Of a stretch of DNA of 64,000 nucleotides, positions 1-8,736 are shown piece after piece. Within the stretch, counting starts at the first letter, position 1, and each line of letters begins with the position of its first letter. Both the position numbers and the translations under genes were made by a program. This DNA comes from Pseudobutyrivibrio sp. ACV-2 (lineage in GTDB: Bacteria; Bacillota; Clostridia; Lachnospirales; Lachnospiraceae), in the NCBI RefSeq assembly GCF_900107545.1, contig NZ_FNQZ01000002.1, forward strand, positions 372,001 through 436,000. The letters are read 5' to 3'. The notes beneath the pieces were generated by a model. The model was not told the origin of the DNA. It did not search any database and worked only from the letters and a program-made list of their open reading frames with translations.

Positions 1-1698
1 TACTCTCATAGAAACCAAAAATGCGTCCCTACGGCCTGTTACGTCTGCGCATATATGGCGCACTCTCAGGTTTATGATATGTCCTCCCTTCACAAAATCC
101 ATATTTCCTATCCTGTTTTCTACTTTACTGCTTTCACACACCGCCAAAAACTGTTTGTGATTCATTTCCTTGCCTTCAACAGGGCTATTGAGCAGTTTTT
201 CTAAGTCCTCAATACTATCAGCATTCAGAAAAGATACGGTGTTTTTAAAGTCGTCATTTGCATGAAGAATTGTCCAGGTGTCATTCTCTCTGATATAAAG
301 TGCGAGGGGCAGAGGGCTTTCAACTACTGAGCTGTTCACATTTTGAAGAGGATTTTGGCGCAACACATCCACAAGACCGATGGCCTCGCAAAATAATCTT
401 TGCTCGAAACACTCTAATTCTCTGCCATTTCTTTTAACATTTTTCAAGCTTTCCATATAAGGCATAGGACGACCTATCAGGTAGCCCTGAATCATTTCGC
501 AGCCTATACTTTTCAGGAAATCGTACTGCTCCTGTGTCTCGACGCCTTCTACTAAGGTATGGATTTTTAAGTTTTTAATCATGGAAACGATGTGCTTTAA
601 GATAACCTTTCCGCCATCGTGTGTGTCAAAATCGCTTAGGAAATCCATGTCGATTTTGATAAGATCAAACTCATAGCTTTTTAGGACGTTGAGTGAAGAG
701 TAGCCACTGCCAAAATCGTCCATCCATACTATGTAGCCTTTTTCTCTAAGCTTTTTTATCTGTTCCCTAATAAACAGAGGGCTGTCCATAAGGGCGCTCT
801 CAGTTACTTCAAAATGGAACATATTTTTAGGACACTCGTATTCCTCCATTTTTGCATCCAGGTAGGAAACCACATCCATTGTCTCAAAATCAATTCGGGA
901 CAGATTTATAGATACAGGCACAACCTTCATTTTGCCTCGTACATCGTCCCGATATCTGGAGAATACTTCCTCCATTACATAACAGTCTACCTTTGGAATC
1001 AGGCGATATTCCTCTAAAACCGGGATAAATTCGTTAGGGAATACCACGCCCTTTTTAGGGTCAATCCAACGAACCAGTGCTTCCCAGCCGCATACTTCTC
1101 CTGTGAGAACACGTACAACGGGCTGATAGTAGATTTGTATATATTTATTTTCAATGGCTTCTTCCAAGCTATCGAGGATTTCCTGTTTTCTCTTTAAAGA
1201 GCCTCCCAGGGCATCATCGTAGAAGCGATAGGCCATATCATATTTCTTTTTGATGCTGGTGCAGGCCATTCGAGCCCTGTCGCAACAGCGGATAACGTCT
1301 TTTTCGTCCCCTTCAACCACGTAAATACCAGCTTTTACCTCAATATTGATTGAGCGCTGAACCAGCTTTATACGCTGTCGGATATTTTTGATTGCAGGGA
1401 TAATCTGGGTACTATTTGTAAGAACTGCAAAATGATCCCCCGAGAAACGGGAAACCAGCTGACCATAAAATACATCATTAATGATGTAGCCCAATGAGAT
1501 GAGCAGTTCATCTCCCAGTTCATAGCCATAGTTTGCATTGAATATTTTGAAATTATCTAAATCGAAAAAAACAAAGATATATTCCTGGTCGGGGTCCTTT
1601 TCATCCAACACTTTCTGGGCACACTCGTAGAAGGTCTGCTTATCAAGCAAACCTGTGAGTTCATCTATACATTTTCTCTGTTCACCAGTGTCACCCAT
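1..1698 (-). CDS. EAL-domain cyclic-di-GMP phosphodiesterase with degenerate GGDEF (C-terminus cut by window edge)
   Basis: The frame is open from an ATG at 1698 to the window edge, so the C-terminus is missing. An AGAGGT ribosome-binding site lies just upstream, and another ATG at 1702 hits a stop at once. Residues 10-165 look like a GGDEF domain whose signature reads RFSGDHF, so diguanylate cyclase activity is unlikely. Residues about 180-430 form an EAL domain with the key motifs intact: WEALVRW, the DDFGSGYSSL loop and the VEGVET segment. This is known of families that hydrolyse c-di-GMP. About 130 more residues resemble a PAS-type sensor. No transmembrane segment is seen, so it is probably cytosolic. 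I infer an active phosphodiesterase in which the GGDEF part may only bind GTP. Confidence 0.9.
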   Translation of the reverse strand, partial: MGDTGEQRKCIDELTGLLDKQTFYECAQKVLDEKDPDQEYIFVFFDLDNFKIFNANYGYELGDELLISLGYIINDVFYGQLVSRFSGDHFAVLTNSTQIIPAIKNIRQRIKLVQRSINIEVKAGIYVVEGDEKDVIRCCDRARMACTSIKKKYDMAYRFYDDALGGSLKRKQEILDSLEEAIENKYIQIYYQPVVRVLTGEVCGWEALVRWIDPKKGVVFPNEFIPVLEEYRLIPKVDCYVMEEVFSRYRDDVRGKMKVVPVSINLSRIDFETMDVVSYLDAKMEEYECPKNMFHFEVTESALMDSPLFIREQIKKLREKGYIVWMDDFGSGYSSLNVLKSYEFDLIKIDMDFLSDFDTHDGGKVILKHIVSMIKNLKIHTLVEGVETQEQYDFLKSIGCEMIQGYLIGRPMPYMESLKNVKRNGRELECFEQRLFCEAIGLVDVLRQNPLQNVNSSVVESPLPLALYIRENDTWTILHANDDFKNTVSFLNADSIEDLEKLLNSPVEGKEMNHKQFLAVCESSKVENRIGNMDFVKGGHIINLRVRHICADVTGRRDAFLVSMRV

Positions 1699-1790
1699 AC
1701 ATTTACCTCTAAGTGGATATTCCCAGCCTTTAAAAATTGTAGCATTAAATTGTGAACATTTTGTCTATTAGATATGTAGAAGTGTGATGT

Positions 1791-2735
1791 TTATTCGCCT
1801 GATTGTATCTGATGTGACAAATAGCAGCCTATTTTTGCAATAAAAGCTAAAATATCATCTTTTAGTTCTGGTGGGAAGGAGTCTAAAACCGGGGCAGTTT
1901 CAAAGCTAAGGGTACCATTGAAGCCTATATCTCTCATTGCCTTAATAAAGGCTGGCCAGTTGGTTGAGCTGGTGTTGTCACGGGTCTTTGTGAAGGTGAA
2001 TGGGACCTGGTGGAGATCTCTGACTCCGTCATTGTCATGCAGATGGAGGACTTTGATTCGGTTGCCAAGTGTGTGAAGGAAAAAGTCAAAGTCCAGGTGA
2101 ACCAGATTTCCATGGCCGATGTCAAAACAAAATCCCAGCACTTCTGCGTTATAGCGCTGGTTGAAATCGTCTATGCGTTTTGCTGCCTTGACAGGGTCAC
2201 AGCATGGGCCTTCCGTGAGGTGGCCTGCTCTGCTGTTGTATAGATTTTCAACGCAGATAGTGATGTTATTTTCCGCTGCAAATGGAGCTATTGTATCAAT
2301 AAACTGGGCTGTTTTCTCCCACTCGGCCTCCTCACTGCCTAGTAAATCTGCCAGCTTGAAGCCATGGATTACTATGTAGGGACACTCTAAAAATTTGCAG
2401 ATTTCCATGCTTTTTTTCGCCACCACATTTTGCAAATAATCGTTGGTAGCCTTGGGAGCGCCTGGCACATATGTGGGATATGGCATGTGCATTTGGTTGA
2501 TGCAAATGCCGGCTGCGGTGGCCGCCTGTTTGTGTGGTGTGAAGTAGGCTTCTAACTCTTCTATTGATTTGTCGAAGAAATCATTGATTTCGCCTGCGTA
2601 GATTTTTTTGTTGTAAAGGTAGGCGTTGAGACTAAAGTCGCAGGCTGTGAAGCCGGCGGCTTTAAGCTGATTGAAGCCCTCTGAAGGGTTATCGTCTTTT
2701 ACTACGCCTTTGGTTTGAACTCCTATGTCTAGCAT
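1791..2735 (-). CDS. Sugar phosphate isomerase/epimerase, xylose isomerase-like TIM barrel
   Basis: A 314-residue single-domain protein with the AP-endonuclease-2 / xylose isomerase-like TIM-barrel pattern. Likely metal ligands are the Glu of CVENLYN, the Asp of CFDIGHGN, the His of LHLHDND and the late Glu of LSFETAP. These families isomerise or epimerise sugars or cyclitols with a divalent metal; the substrate cannot be read from sequence. AAAGGAG precedes the ATG. It lies downstream of a second TIM-barrel gene, separated by a 283-bp inverted repeat. With the upstream cytidylyltransferase fusion it probably belongs to a set making or modifying an activated polyol or sugar. Confidence 0.85.
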   Translation of the reverse strand: MLDIGVQTKGVVKDDNPSEGFNQLKAAGFTACDFSLNAYLYNKKIYAGEINDFFDKSIEELEAYFTPHKQAATAAGICINQMHMPYPTYVPGAPKATNDYLQNVVAKKSMEICKFLECPYIVIHGFKLADLLGSEEAEWEKTAQFIDTIAPFAAENNITICVENLYNSRAGHLTEGPCCDPVKAAKRIDDFNQRYNAEVLGFCFDIGHGNLVHLDFDFFLHTLGNRIKVLHLHDNDGVRDLHQVPFTFTKTRDNTSSTNWPAFIKAMRDIGFNGTLSFETAPVLDSFPPELKDDILAFIAKIGCYLSHQIQSGE

Positions 2736-2758
2736 GGTGGGGGTCTCCTTTTTGGTGG

Positions 2759-3041
2759 GTGGCTACTATTCATAGTATACCTGGGCTGGAATGGTTCTGA
2801 GTTACTGGCACTATATATGTGCTCAATAGTTCTAAGTTCAAAAGCATTCTTCAAGGCGCTGGACTTTTCTGCGGAACTCGCTTCAAACATTCTTTAAATG
2901 ACTATACACATCGTGCTCAAACAGTCCTCGAAAAGTCCATTGAAGAATACTTTTTCACTAAGAACTATTGGCTGATTACATATATACTGCCAGTAACTCA
3001 GAACCATTCCTCACTAAACTATAGTACTGAATAGTAGCCAC
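2759..3041. repeat. 283-bp long imperfect inverted repeat (MITE-like or large hairpin)
   Basis: The left arm (2759 to about 2876) and right arm (about 2928 to 3041) are imperfect reverse complements. Both outer ends read GTGGCTACTATTCA towards the centre, and both arms contain GGAATGGTTCTGAGTTACTG, then a TATATATGT block and an ATTCTTCAA block. A spacer of about 50 bases separates them. It starts 4 bases after the stop codon of the upstream gene. It encodes no convincing protein. A non-autonomous transposable element or an intercistronic hairpin are both possible. No second copy and no clear target-site duplication is seen here. Confidence 0.8.
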
Positions 3042-3045
3042 TTCA

Positions 3046-4155
3046 TTACAATATCTCGTCGTTGAATATTACGATTGGGTTTGGTAGGTCCATGGATATG
3101 AGTTGGGTTACGATTTCGTCGTAATACATGTTGCAGATGATGATGGCGGTGTCAGGCGGCAGGTCTTTTAGACTCTTGGGATCTTTGATTTCAAGTCCAT
3201 AAGCTGTTTGGCCCCAAAGTGCAGGATTATTATCGCATGTAAATAGAGGTGTATTATCTACACCAAAATGTTCCATATATACTTTGCACATGTTACCTGC
3301 ACCAAAGAGTGCCCTTGATTCGTATTTGCGGATTGTGTCCTCTATTGATATCAGGTACTCGAAGTAGTGGCCTATCTCAATGATACGGCTCGACATCACA
3401 GGTTTCATCAGGCCTGGGAGGTTCCACTGTGTGGAACTTATATCAATTAAAATGTCACCTTCAAATTTTATTTTTCTGATGGCCTTTATTATGCCTCCCC
3501 AGTTTATCCAGCTTTGACCATTAGAAGCATTTGAAAATGGCAGGGCGGCAGAGTCTTCCTGTCCATTATTTTCTATTGGGATAATCAATCCTAGTTCTTC
3601 TTTGAGGCCATCTATCAACTCTGGAATGTTTTGTCCGCACAGATTTGCTACGCCTGTATCTAATGCCAGTTTAAATGGTTTGTTCGCGTATGCCCTGTTC
3701 AGGTTTTCGATAAAATCCTTTAGTTGGTAGGCATCTGATAGGAAGCCTCTGTTATAACTTCCGTTATATATGTCGTATTGATTTTTGATGAGGATAGTGA
3801 TGTCTGTGTCCTTTAAGAGCTCTGCTACCTCAAGATACATTTGGGTAATTTCATCTTTTTTCAGGGAAGTTTTTTTATCCCATGCATATGGCTCTATCAG
3901 GATAGACCTACAGCCCAAGTCTTTAGCTGATATGATGCTCTCTTTAAAGAGTCGCTCCATGGCTGCCTTGGGACGGGTTTTTATTTCTTTTTCCTGAAAG
4001 CACAAGGCCTTGGATAGTTTTATTTCCTTGCCCTGAGTCACTGATTTTTTCATAAATGCTTCAGCCAGAAAATGAATGCCTTCATCGCCATCCATTACAG
4101 GTGGTTTCTTGAATCGGTTGTAATCTATATAGTCGCTGGTTGTGATTACTTTCAT
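3046..4155 (-). CDS. TIM-barrel epimerase-like protein with C-terminal Rossmann-like module
   Basis: I chose the ATG at 4155 because TGGAG lies about six bases upstream; an in-frame ATG at 4167 is possible. Residues 1-270 follow a xylose isomerase-like TIM-barrel plan (ILIEPYAWD, LALDTGVANLCG, DILIDISS), less well conserved at the metal sites than the neighbouring 314-residue protein. Residues about 280-369 are the island's recurring module: RALFGAGNMCKVYMEHF, then CDNNPALWGQ, then IIICNMYYDEIVTQL. The cytidylyltransferase fusion starts only 28 bases upstream, so the two are probably co-transcribed. Function is inferred as sugar or polyol isomerisation tied to surface-polymer synthesis; the substrate is unknown. 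Confidence 0.8.
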   Translation of the reverse strand: MKVITTSDYIDYNRFKKPPVMDGDEGIHFLAEAFMKKSVTQGKEIKLSKALCFQEKEIKTRPKAAMERLFKESIISAKDLGCRSILIEPYAWDKKTSLKKDEITQMYLEVAELLKDTDITILIKNQYDIYNGSYNRGFLSDAYQLKDFIENLNRAYANKPFKLALDTGVANLCGQNIPELIDGLKEELGLIIPIENNGQEDSAALPFSNASNGQSWINWGGIIKAIRKIKFEGDILIDISSTQWNLPGLMKPVMSSRIIEIGHYFEYLISIEDTIRKYESRALFGAGNMCKVYMEHFGVDNTPLFTCDNNPALWGQTAYGLEIKDPKSLKDLPPDTAIIICNMYYDEIVTQLISMDLPNPIVIFNDEIL

Positions 4156-4183
4156 ATGTTTCTCCATAAAATATGTGTGTTAA

Positions 4184-6556
4184 TCAATCCGTATTTTCGA
4201 TATTTTTTGCAGTTTCGGTATTCTCCCGGAGCTGCTCCTTCAGCATGGTGGAGCTTACCTCCTCGGTGTATGGGAAAAATATCAGGTCACTGCCTCGCTG
4301 CCTTAAGTACTCCCTGGTGGCGAGCCAGTTTGGGTCGTTCTCATAATCACTTCCTGAAAACTGAACGTCAAACTGGTAGGTGTTGTATGCGTATTCCGAG
4401 CCTGCGTCCTCTATTGGAATGGTGACTGCTTCGTCCACATATCTGCAGCCCTGCACTATGGCAAATCGCTGAATGAATGGGATTACAGGTCTGGTCTTTT
4501 TGTATTTAAGAATCTGCTCATCGGTGACAATGCCCACTATCAGATAATCGCACTGCTCCTTGGCACGTCTCAGCAGGTTCAAATGGCCCACATGAAACAT
4601 GTCAAAAACTCCAGCTACGTAGCCTATGTGGTATTTCTTTGGAGGGGCATCTGCAGTGGCTGTTGGAATGTGCTTTGGTGGCTTTGGATAGGTTAGCCAA
4701 GGGTTGAAAATACCTATGTGTGTGATTCCCATTTCTTTTAGCTGAGTTAGAACCTCATCGTAAAATTTGATGCAGATGAACACTTTTAGGCCTGTCTTTT
4801 CGGTGAGAAGATGAGCCGGTTCGTAAATACGTATTCCCTCAAGGTCTTTTCCCCACTTTGCACTATTGTTATCAATTATTCCTGCTATCACATATTGGTC
4901 TCTGAATCTTTTAACAAATTTTGTAGCGTAGTCTCCTGAGCCGAAGATATATAATTTTTTGCCGTCGGCATCTTTGAAAATATCAGTGAATAGTTTTTCG
5001 TATTCCGCTTGTGGATAATCCATACGAAAGCGGTTGTTGGTGAGTGTGCCGTGATGTGGTTGCACCTTTCCATAGTATGCTTGCAGTTCATTGTCATTTA
5101 TGAAATCCAACAAATGTTTTCTTATCTGAAGTCTGAACATTTCTGCATGTGTGGATAGATTGAAATGGTCAAGCACCTGCTGCAAAGGCATTAGTTTTTC
5201 TCCTTCATTCCAACCGGCATAGACCACCTCGATTGTCCTTAAAAATATTGCATTTGCTGGGAACTGCCTGATATAAAACTCCTGGTCAAAATACAGCGGG
5301 CCTGTCTCTGTCCTAAAACAGTTTATCGGGGCAAGATCCAGATAGCCACGCTCTAAGATAACTCCGATTGCAGCTTTATCTTCCTCTGTGCCATGGGCCA
5401 GGTCACGCCATTTATAAAGTTCTGGGTCGTCAGGCTTTCTTTTCTCCCAGTAGGGATCAAACTTTGTCCAGTCCACTTCATCATAGGACAGGTTATTTGA
5501 AGAGTGTTCTATGATATTTTTAATAGTTGTAAGTGTTATGATGAAATCATTCTGACCATTTTTGATAAGAGTGTCACGGAGATAGTCTGTCAAAATCTGG
5601 CCCTTGATGAATGGTGTCTCGTAACCATTTTCCGTGAAGTTTCCTGTAATTACAGGCACGCCGCGGTCATTAAGATATCTGGCATTTTCATCTGTCTCTT
5701 CCAGACTTTTTAGGCCTTCTGGATACATGTTCTTTTTTACAACCTTATCCGTATATACGATAGTGGCCTGGGCAGCCTCAGGCTTACGGCCTGTCTGCAC
5801 AGTGATTTCCTGTATGGATTTTATGTCTGTGATTTCATTGGATATAGCTTCACTTGAATCTATCTGACGGCACACAAACAAATAACCATCTGCCATGGTA
5901 TGTAGCAAGCCATGCTTCATGAAGTCATCATATATGCTTGCTTTATCTAAAAATACTGATTCCGGTGCATTGTAGATTCCCTGAAGTCTTCCGTCAAAGC
6001 GCTCATTTGGCGTCTCCCCATATTTCACCATTATCTGCGGGCGGAAAAGGTTTGGGAATAGGGAAAAGGTGGTAACTGTTTCAAGACCTGCAGTTGTTAA
6101 CATCTCTTCTATTTCAAGCTTTGTATAGCATCTGCCATCCATTTCCTTCATTCTATGTGGGACAATTCTTTTATAATTGTCAAGACCATCCAGCACATGC
6201 CCTGTGGTAACGTCTTTATCGCCCACCACCTGTCCTATATTTAGCCTGTTAAATGTTGCAAGAAAGAGGATGCCGTCACCCTTAAGGAGTTTCCTGATTT
6301 GAGCTAATAATCCTTTTGGCTCCAGCGTGCTTTCCAATCCTGCTGCAACGATGATGTAATCATATCCACCATCTACAGTGCCAATTTCCGAGATATCCAC
6401 ACTTTCTGCCTTGATTCCCACATCTTCAAATACAGAAAAAAGCACCTTAAAGGCAGGATACCTCCCTGTGATTAAAAGTGCTTTTGTATCCTTTTTGAAA
6501 TTGTACCAACTGATGAGCCCCCGTGGTAAATCCTTCACATATCTGTTAACGTCCAT
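4184..6556 (-). CDS. Four-part fusion: methyltransferase-like, kinase-like, Rossmann-like module, TagD-type cytidylyltransferase
   Basis: A 790-residue protein after a strong GGGGAGAG site. Residues 1-235 resemble a class I SAM methyltransferase, but motif I (ALLITGRYPAF) lacks the usual glycines. Residues 270-510 resemble a choline/aminoglycoside kinase fold: LDLAPINCF followed by PLYFDQEF matches the usual Asp...Asn...Asp-x-Glu layout loosely. Residues about 530-620 are the recurring Rossmann-like module (LYIFGSGDYATKF, IDNNSAKWG, DEVLTQLKEMGI). Residues 643-790 are a TagD/LicC-type cytidylyltransferase with GVFDMFHVGHLNLL and SSTMLKEQL. Known members make CDP-alcohols such as CDP-glycerol. 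I infer production of a CDP-activated alcohol for polymer decoration, with the kinase-like part perhaps supplying the phosphate. Confidence 0.85.
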   Translation of the reverse strand: MDVNRYVKDLPRGLISWYNFKKDTKALLITGRYPAFKVLFSVFEDVGIKAESVDISEIGTVDGGYDYIIVAAGLESTLEPKGLLAQIRKLLKGDGILFLATFNRLNIGQVVGDKDVTTGHVLDGLDNYKRIVPHRMKEMDGRCYTKLEIEEMLTTAGLETVTTFSLFPNLFRPQIMVKYGETPNERFDGRLQGIYNAPESVFLDKASIYDDFMKHGLLHTMADGYLFVCRQIDSSEAISNEITDIKSIQEITVQTGRKPEAAQATIVYTDKVVKKNMYPEGLKSLEETDENARYLNDRGVPVITGNFTENGYETPFIKGQILTDYLRDTLIKNGQNDFIITLTTIKNIIEHSSNNLSYDEVDWTKFDPYWEKRKPDDPELYKWRDLAHGTEEDKAAIGVILERGYLDLAPINCFRTETGPLYFDQEFYIRQFPANAIFLRTIEVVYAGWNEGEKLMPLQQVLDHFNLSTHAEMFRLQIRKHLLDFINDNELQAYYGKVQPHHGTLTNNRFRMDYPQAEYEKLFTDIFKDADGKKLYIFGSGDYATKFVKRFRDQYVIAGIIDNNSAKWGKDLEGIRIYEPAHLLTEKTGLKVFICIKFYDEVLTQLKEMGITHIGIFNPWLTYPKPPKHIPTATADAPPKKYHIGYVAGVFDMFHVGHLNLLRRAKEQCDYLIVGIVTDEQILKYKKTRPVIPFIQRFAIVQGCRYVDEAVTIPIEDAGSEYAYNTYQFDVQFSGSDYENDPNWLATREYLRQRGSDLIFFPYTEEVSSTMLKEQLRENTETAKNIENTD

Positions 6557-6755
6557 GCTCTCTCCCCAGATTGTCCTTAATCATCCCTCATTCGTCCTAA
6601 AGTTAAGATGAATATACCACAATGAAGAAATAGTTGGTGATGAAGTTGTGAATTTTTGGTGGGGCAGTAAATAATAATGCAGATTATCGAGCATTATTGC
6701 TGCAATCTACATTGAGTTCTCACTGTTTTAGTGAAATTTTACCTTTCTAATATTT

Positions 6756-6790
6756 AAAAATCACTGTTTTTTCAAAAAACAGTGATTTTT
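6756..6790. repeat. 35-nt perfect palindrome, copy 1 (immediately 3' of fic)
   Basis: Two 17-base arms (AAAAATCACTGTTTTTT and its exact complement) flank one central base. It starts 5 bases beyond the fic stop codon and ends in a T-run when read on the minus strand, so it can serve as an intrinsic terminator for fic. An identical copy lies at 7928-7962. Confidence 0.9.
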
Positions 6791-6794
6791 TGTT

Positions 6795-7868
6795 CTACTC
6801 AATGCCAGAATTCACGAATACATCATAAATCCGTTGATACCTGTATCCCTTTTTCATTACACTGGAATCTGGAATAAGTATACCTAAAGTAACCAACTGA
6901 TCAATTACTTTGGAGACAACATTTACAGATACTCCAGAAGCATCCACTACTTCCTTTTTGGTAAAAACTATTTGTTTAAATATTACCGGCATAATCTTAT
7001 ACACTGAATTTCCTTTTACAGCCTCAATAGTCTGCATATCTTCCTTATAGATTTTTTTGACTTTTTCAAGTTTGTAGATATAGGCTGAACACTGATCAAT
7101 GGTGCATTGTAAAAAGAATTTAATATACCCCATTACGTTTCCTCTTCTCATTTCCATGAGATTTCTCTGGTAGGAAGGTTTGTATAATTCAATAATCTCT
7201 GACATATAAAGCATAGGTCTGGTCTCATCCAAAACTGCCATCTGTACTGGTATAAGTGCCCTTCCTAATCTTCCATTACCATCTTTATAAGCATGTATGG
7301 TCTCAAACTGTGCGTGTGAAAGCGCCACGTTAATTAAAAAAGGGTCTATGAACAAACTATTCATATACTCATATAGGTTTATCAGTAACCCATAGACTTG
7401 CTCTGGAACAGGCGGTACAAATGTAGCCGTTTCCAATGTACATCCTCTTGGTCCAATCCAATTCTGCGTAGTCCTTATTCTTCCTGGCGTCTTCTCTGAG
7501 CCCCTTACACTATCCAATAGTATTTTGTGCATCTCATTTACCAGTTCATAGGTAATTCCGCCTGAAATATTACTCTCTGCGTAGCCAATTGCTCTTTTTA
7601 GATTTTGTATTTCCTTATTATCGTCTGTTTTTTCCATATATTTCAGGTAAAACATTTCATCCTGAGATATCTGAGTTCCTTCAATCTGTGTAGATTTATA
7701 GCTTTCTGTTAATAATACTGAATCTAAGAAATATGATGCATCAAATTCCAAAGTATTAAGCATGGCTTTGTACTCACCATACTTTGTATTCGCCTCAGAT
7801 AGTAATCTAAGAAACTCCTTATCCATTTCATATTCTAAAGGCATTGTTTTTGCAATATACGGTTCCAT
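6795..7868 (-). CDS. Fic-family protein (class II, with own inhibitory helix and C-terminal winged helix)
   Basis: The ATG at 7868 is preceded by TTTAGGAG with good spacing; a TTG 13 codons earlier also opens the frame. The Fic core is HAYKDGNGRLGR at residues 192-203, close to the HxFx(D/E)GNGRxxR consensus, with Tyr for Phe. Known members transfer AMP or other nucleotides to proteins. STQIEG at residues 59-64 matches the [S/T]xxxE[G/N] inhibitory-helix motif placed N-terminally, as in class II Fic. The last 90 residues look like a winged helix (FTKKEVVDASGVSVNVVSKV). Two TATAAT boxes lie upstream between the start and palindrome copy 2. Probably an autoinhibited AMP-transferase; the target is unknown. 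Confidence 0.9.
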   Translation of the reverse strand: MEPYIAKTMPLEYEMDKEFLRLLSEANTKYGEYKAMLNTLEFDASYFLDSVLLTESYKSTQIEGTQISQDEMFYLKYMEKTDDNKEIQNLKRAIGYAESNISGGITYELVNEMHKILLDSVRGSEKTPGRIRTTQNWIGPRGCTLETATFVPPVPEQVYGLLINLYEYMNSLFIDPFLINVALSHAQFETIHAYKDGNGRLGRALIPVQMAVLDETRPMLYMSEIIELYKPSYQRNLMEMRRGNVMGYIKFFLQCTIDQCSAYIYKLEKVKKIYKEDMQTIEAVKGNSVYKIMPVIFKQIVFTKKEVVDASGVSVNVVSKVIDQLVTLGILIPDSSVMKKGYRYQRIYDVFVNSGIE

Positions 7869-7927
7869 TTCTACTCCTAAACAAGATTTTTTCACTATTT
7901 TAATCAAATTATAGTATTATAAGAGCA

Positions 7928-7962
7928 AAAAATCACTGTTTTTTCAAAAAACAGTGATTTTT
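7928..7962. repeat. 35-nt perfect palindrome, copy 2 (upstream of fic)
   Basis: Identical in all 35 bases to the copy at 6756-6790. On the minus strand it lies directly before the two TATAAT boxes of fic, so it could be an operator at the -35 region as well as a terminator for upstream transcription. The two copies bracket fic almost exactly. Confidence 0.9.
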
Positions 7963-7987
7963 CATCTTCTACATATATCCGTCACTC

Positions 7988-8146
7988 TTAAAAACCTGAG
8001 GCATTCGTGATTACACCTTTCATGGAAAATTCTAGTATAAGATGAGCATTATTCTTGATAATTACTTTAAATGAGTTCATTTCGTCCTCTGAATAGCTAA
8101 CTATATCTTTCCATTCATAATCTGGCGAACCGCAAGTAGCCTTAAT
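7988..8146 (-). pseudogene. Short coding-like remnant, about 52 codons, no proper start
   Basis: This frame reads like real protein (SPDYEWKDIVSYSEDEMNSF, then KVIIKNNAHLILEF) but opens just after a stop codon and has no ATG, GTG or TTG with a ribosome site at its head. The only ATGs are internal. It lies between the XRE regulator and fic. I do not recognise the family. The simplest reading is the 3' end of a gene whose 5' part was lost; a small gene starting at the internal ATG is less likely. Confidence 0.4.
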
Positions 8147-8158
8147 TTAATATTGATA

Positions 8159-8491
8159 TTAGTACTCACCGTTCTCCAATAATAACAAATCCAAATATCT
8201 CACAAGTTTCTGCTGCTTACCCAAATCCAACTTTCTAAACTTTTCAATCAAGTCGCTATATTCTGAGTAGGAACTGCTTACAGATGTCTTTTTTTCTGAA
8301 ATCTCTAGTAATTCACTGGGATTAATCTCCAATGCTTTGCATACCTCTACTATTTTATCGGCACCTGGTGTCTTCCCCTTGCGCTTCCAGTCGCTAATTG
8401 TACTCTCTGGTATCCCCGTCATCTGCGACAAACTCTTTTGAGATATTCCTCGTTCTTTAAGTAGTGTAAATATTTTTTCGTTAACTATCAT
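8159..8491 (-). CDS. XRE-family helix-turn-helix regulator
   Basis: A 110-residue protein with a Cro/CI-type HTH in residues 5-60: SQKSLSQMTGIPESTISDWK is the helix-turn-helix core, followed by ICKALEIN-like spacing (VCKALEINPSELLEI). The C-terminal 45 residues are charged and probably helical, as in dimerising XRE repressors. The ribosome site is weak. It follows the JAMM-peptidase gene and its small partner and precedes fic, so it probably regulates this islet; the nearby 35-nt palindromes are candidate operators. The regulated gene is an inference. Confidence 0.85.
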   Translation of the reverse strand: MIVNEKIFTLLKERGISQKSLSQMTGIPESTISDWKRKGKTPGADKIVEVCKALEINPSELLEISEKKTSVSSSYSEYSDLIEKFRKLDLGKQQKLVRYLDLLLLENGEY

Positions 8492-8553
8492 CTCTAGTGC
8501 TTCTCGATTCTTCTAAAAAAAGCGGTACAATAATACCGCTTTAAAAGATAATA

Positions 8554-8736
8554 TTATAAATATGGTAAAAATGTCGTTCCTGCAACAACAAGTTTCTGTG
8601 CCGGCTTGTGCTTAGCTGAGTCGCCAGGCAGTTTTCCCAATTCTTTTAATAATCGCTCTTCTTCTTTTTTCAAGTCTTTAGGAGACATGTTTAAGTACCT
8701 TTCGGAAATCTTAAATGTATCGTTTTCCATTATCAT
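8554..8736 (-). CDS. Small protein of 60 residues encoded just after a JAMM-type peptidase
   Basis: GGAGGTG lies about 7 bases before the ATG at 8736, and the gene overlaps the end of the upstream peptidase gene by 26 bases, which suggests translational coupling. The protein is charged and lysine-rich (SPKDLKKEEERLLKELGKLP is probably helical) and ends in a short hydrophobic tail, VVAGTTFLPYL. No family is recognised. Its position suggests a substrate, partner or inhibitor of the peptidase, but nothing in the sequence proves this. Confidence 0.7.
   Translation of the reverse strand: MIMENDTFKISERYLNMSPKDLKKEEERLLKELGKLPGDSAKHKPAQKLVVAGTTFLPYL

Noticed and set aside
2819-3034. 71-codon plus-strand open frame
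   Set aside because: It falls within the 283-bp inverted repeat and shows no protein-like features or ribosome site.
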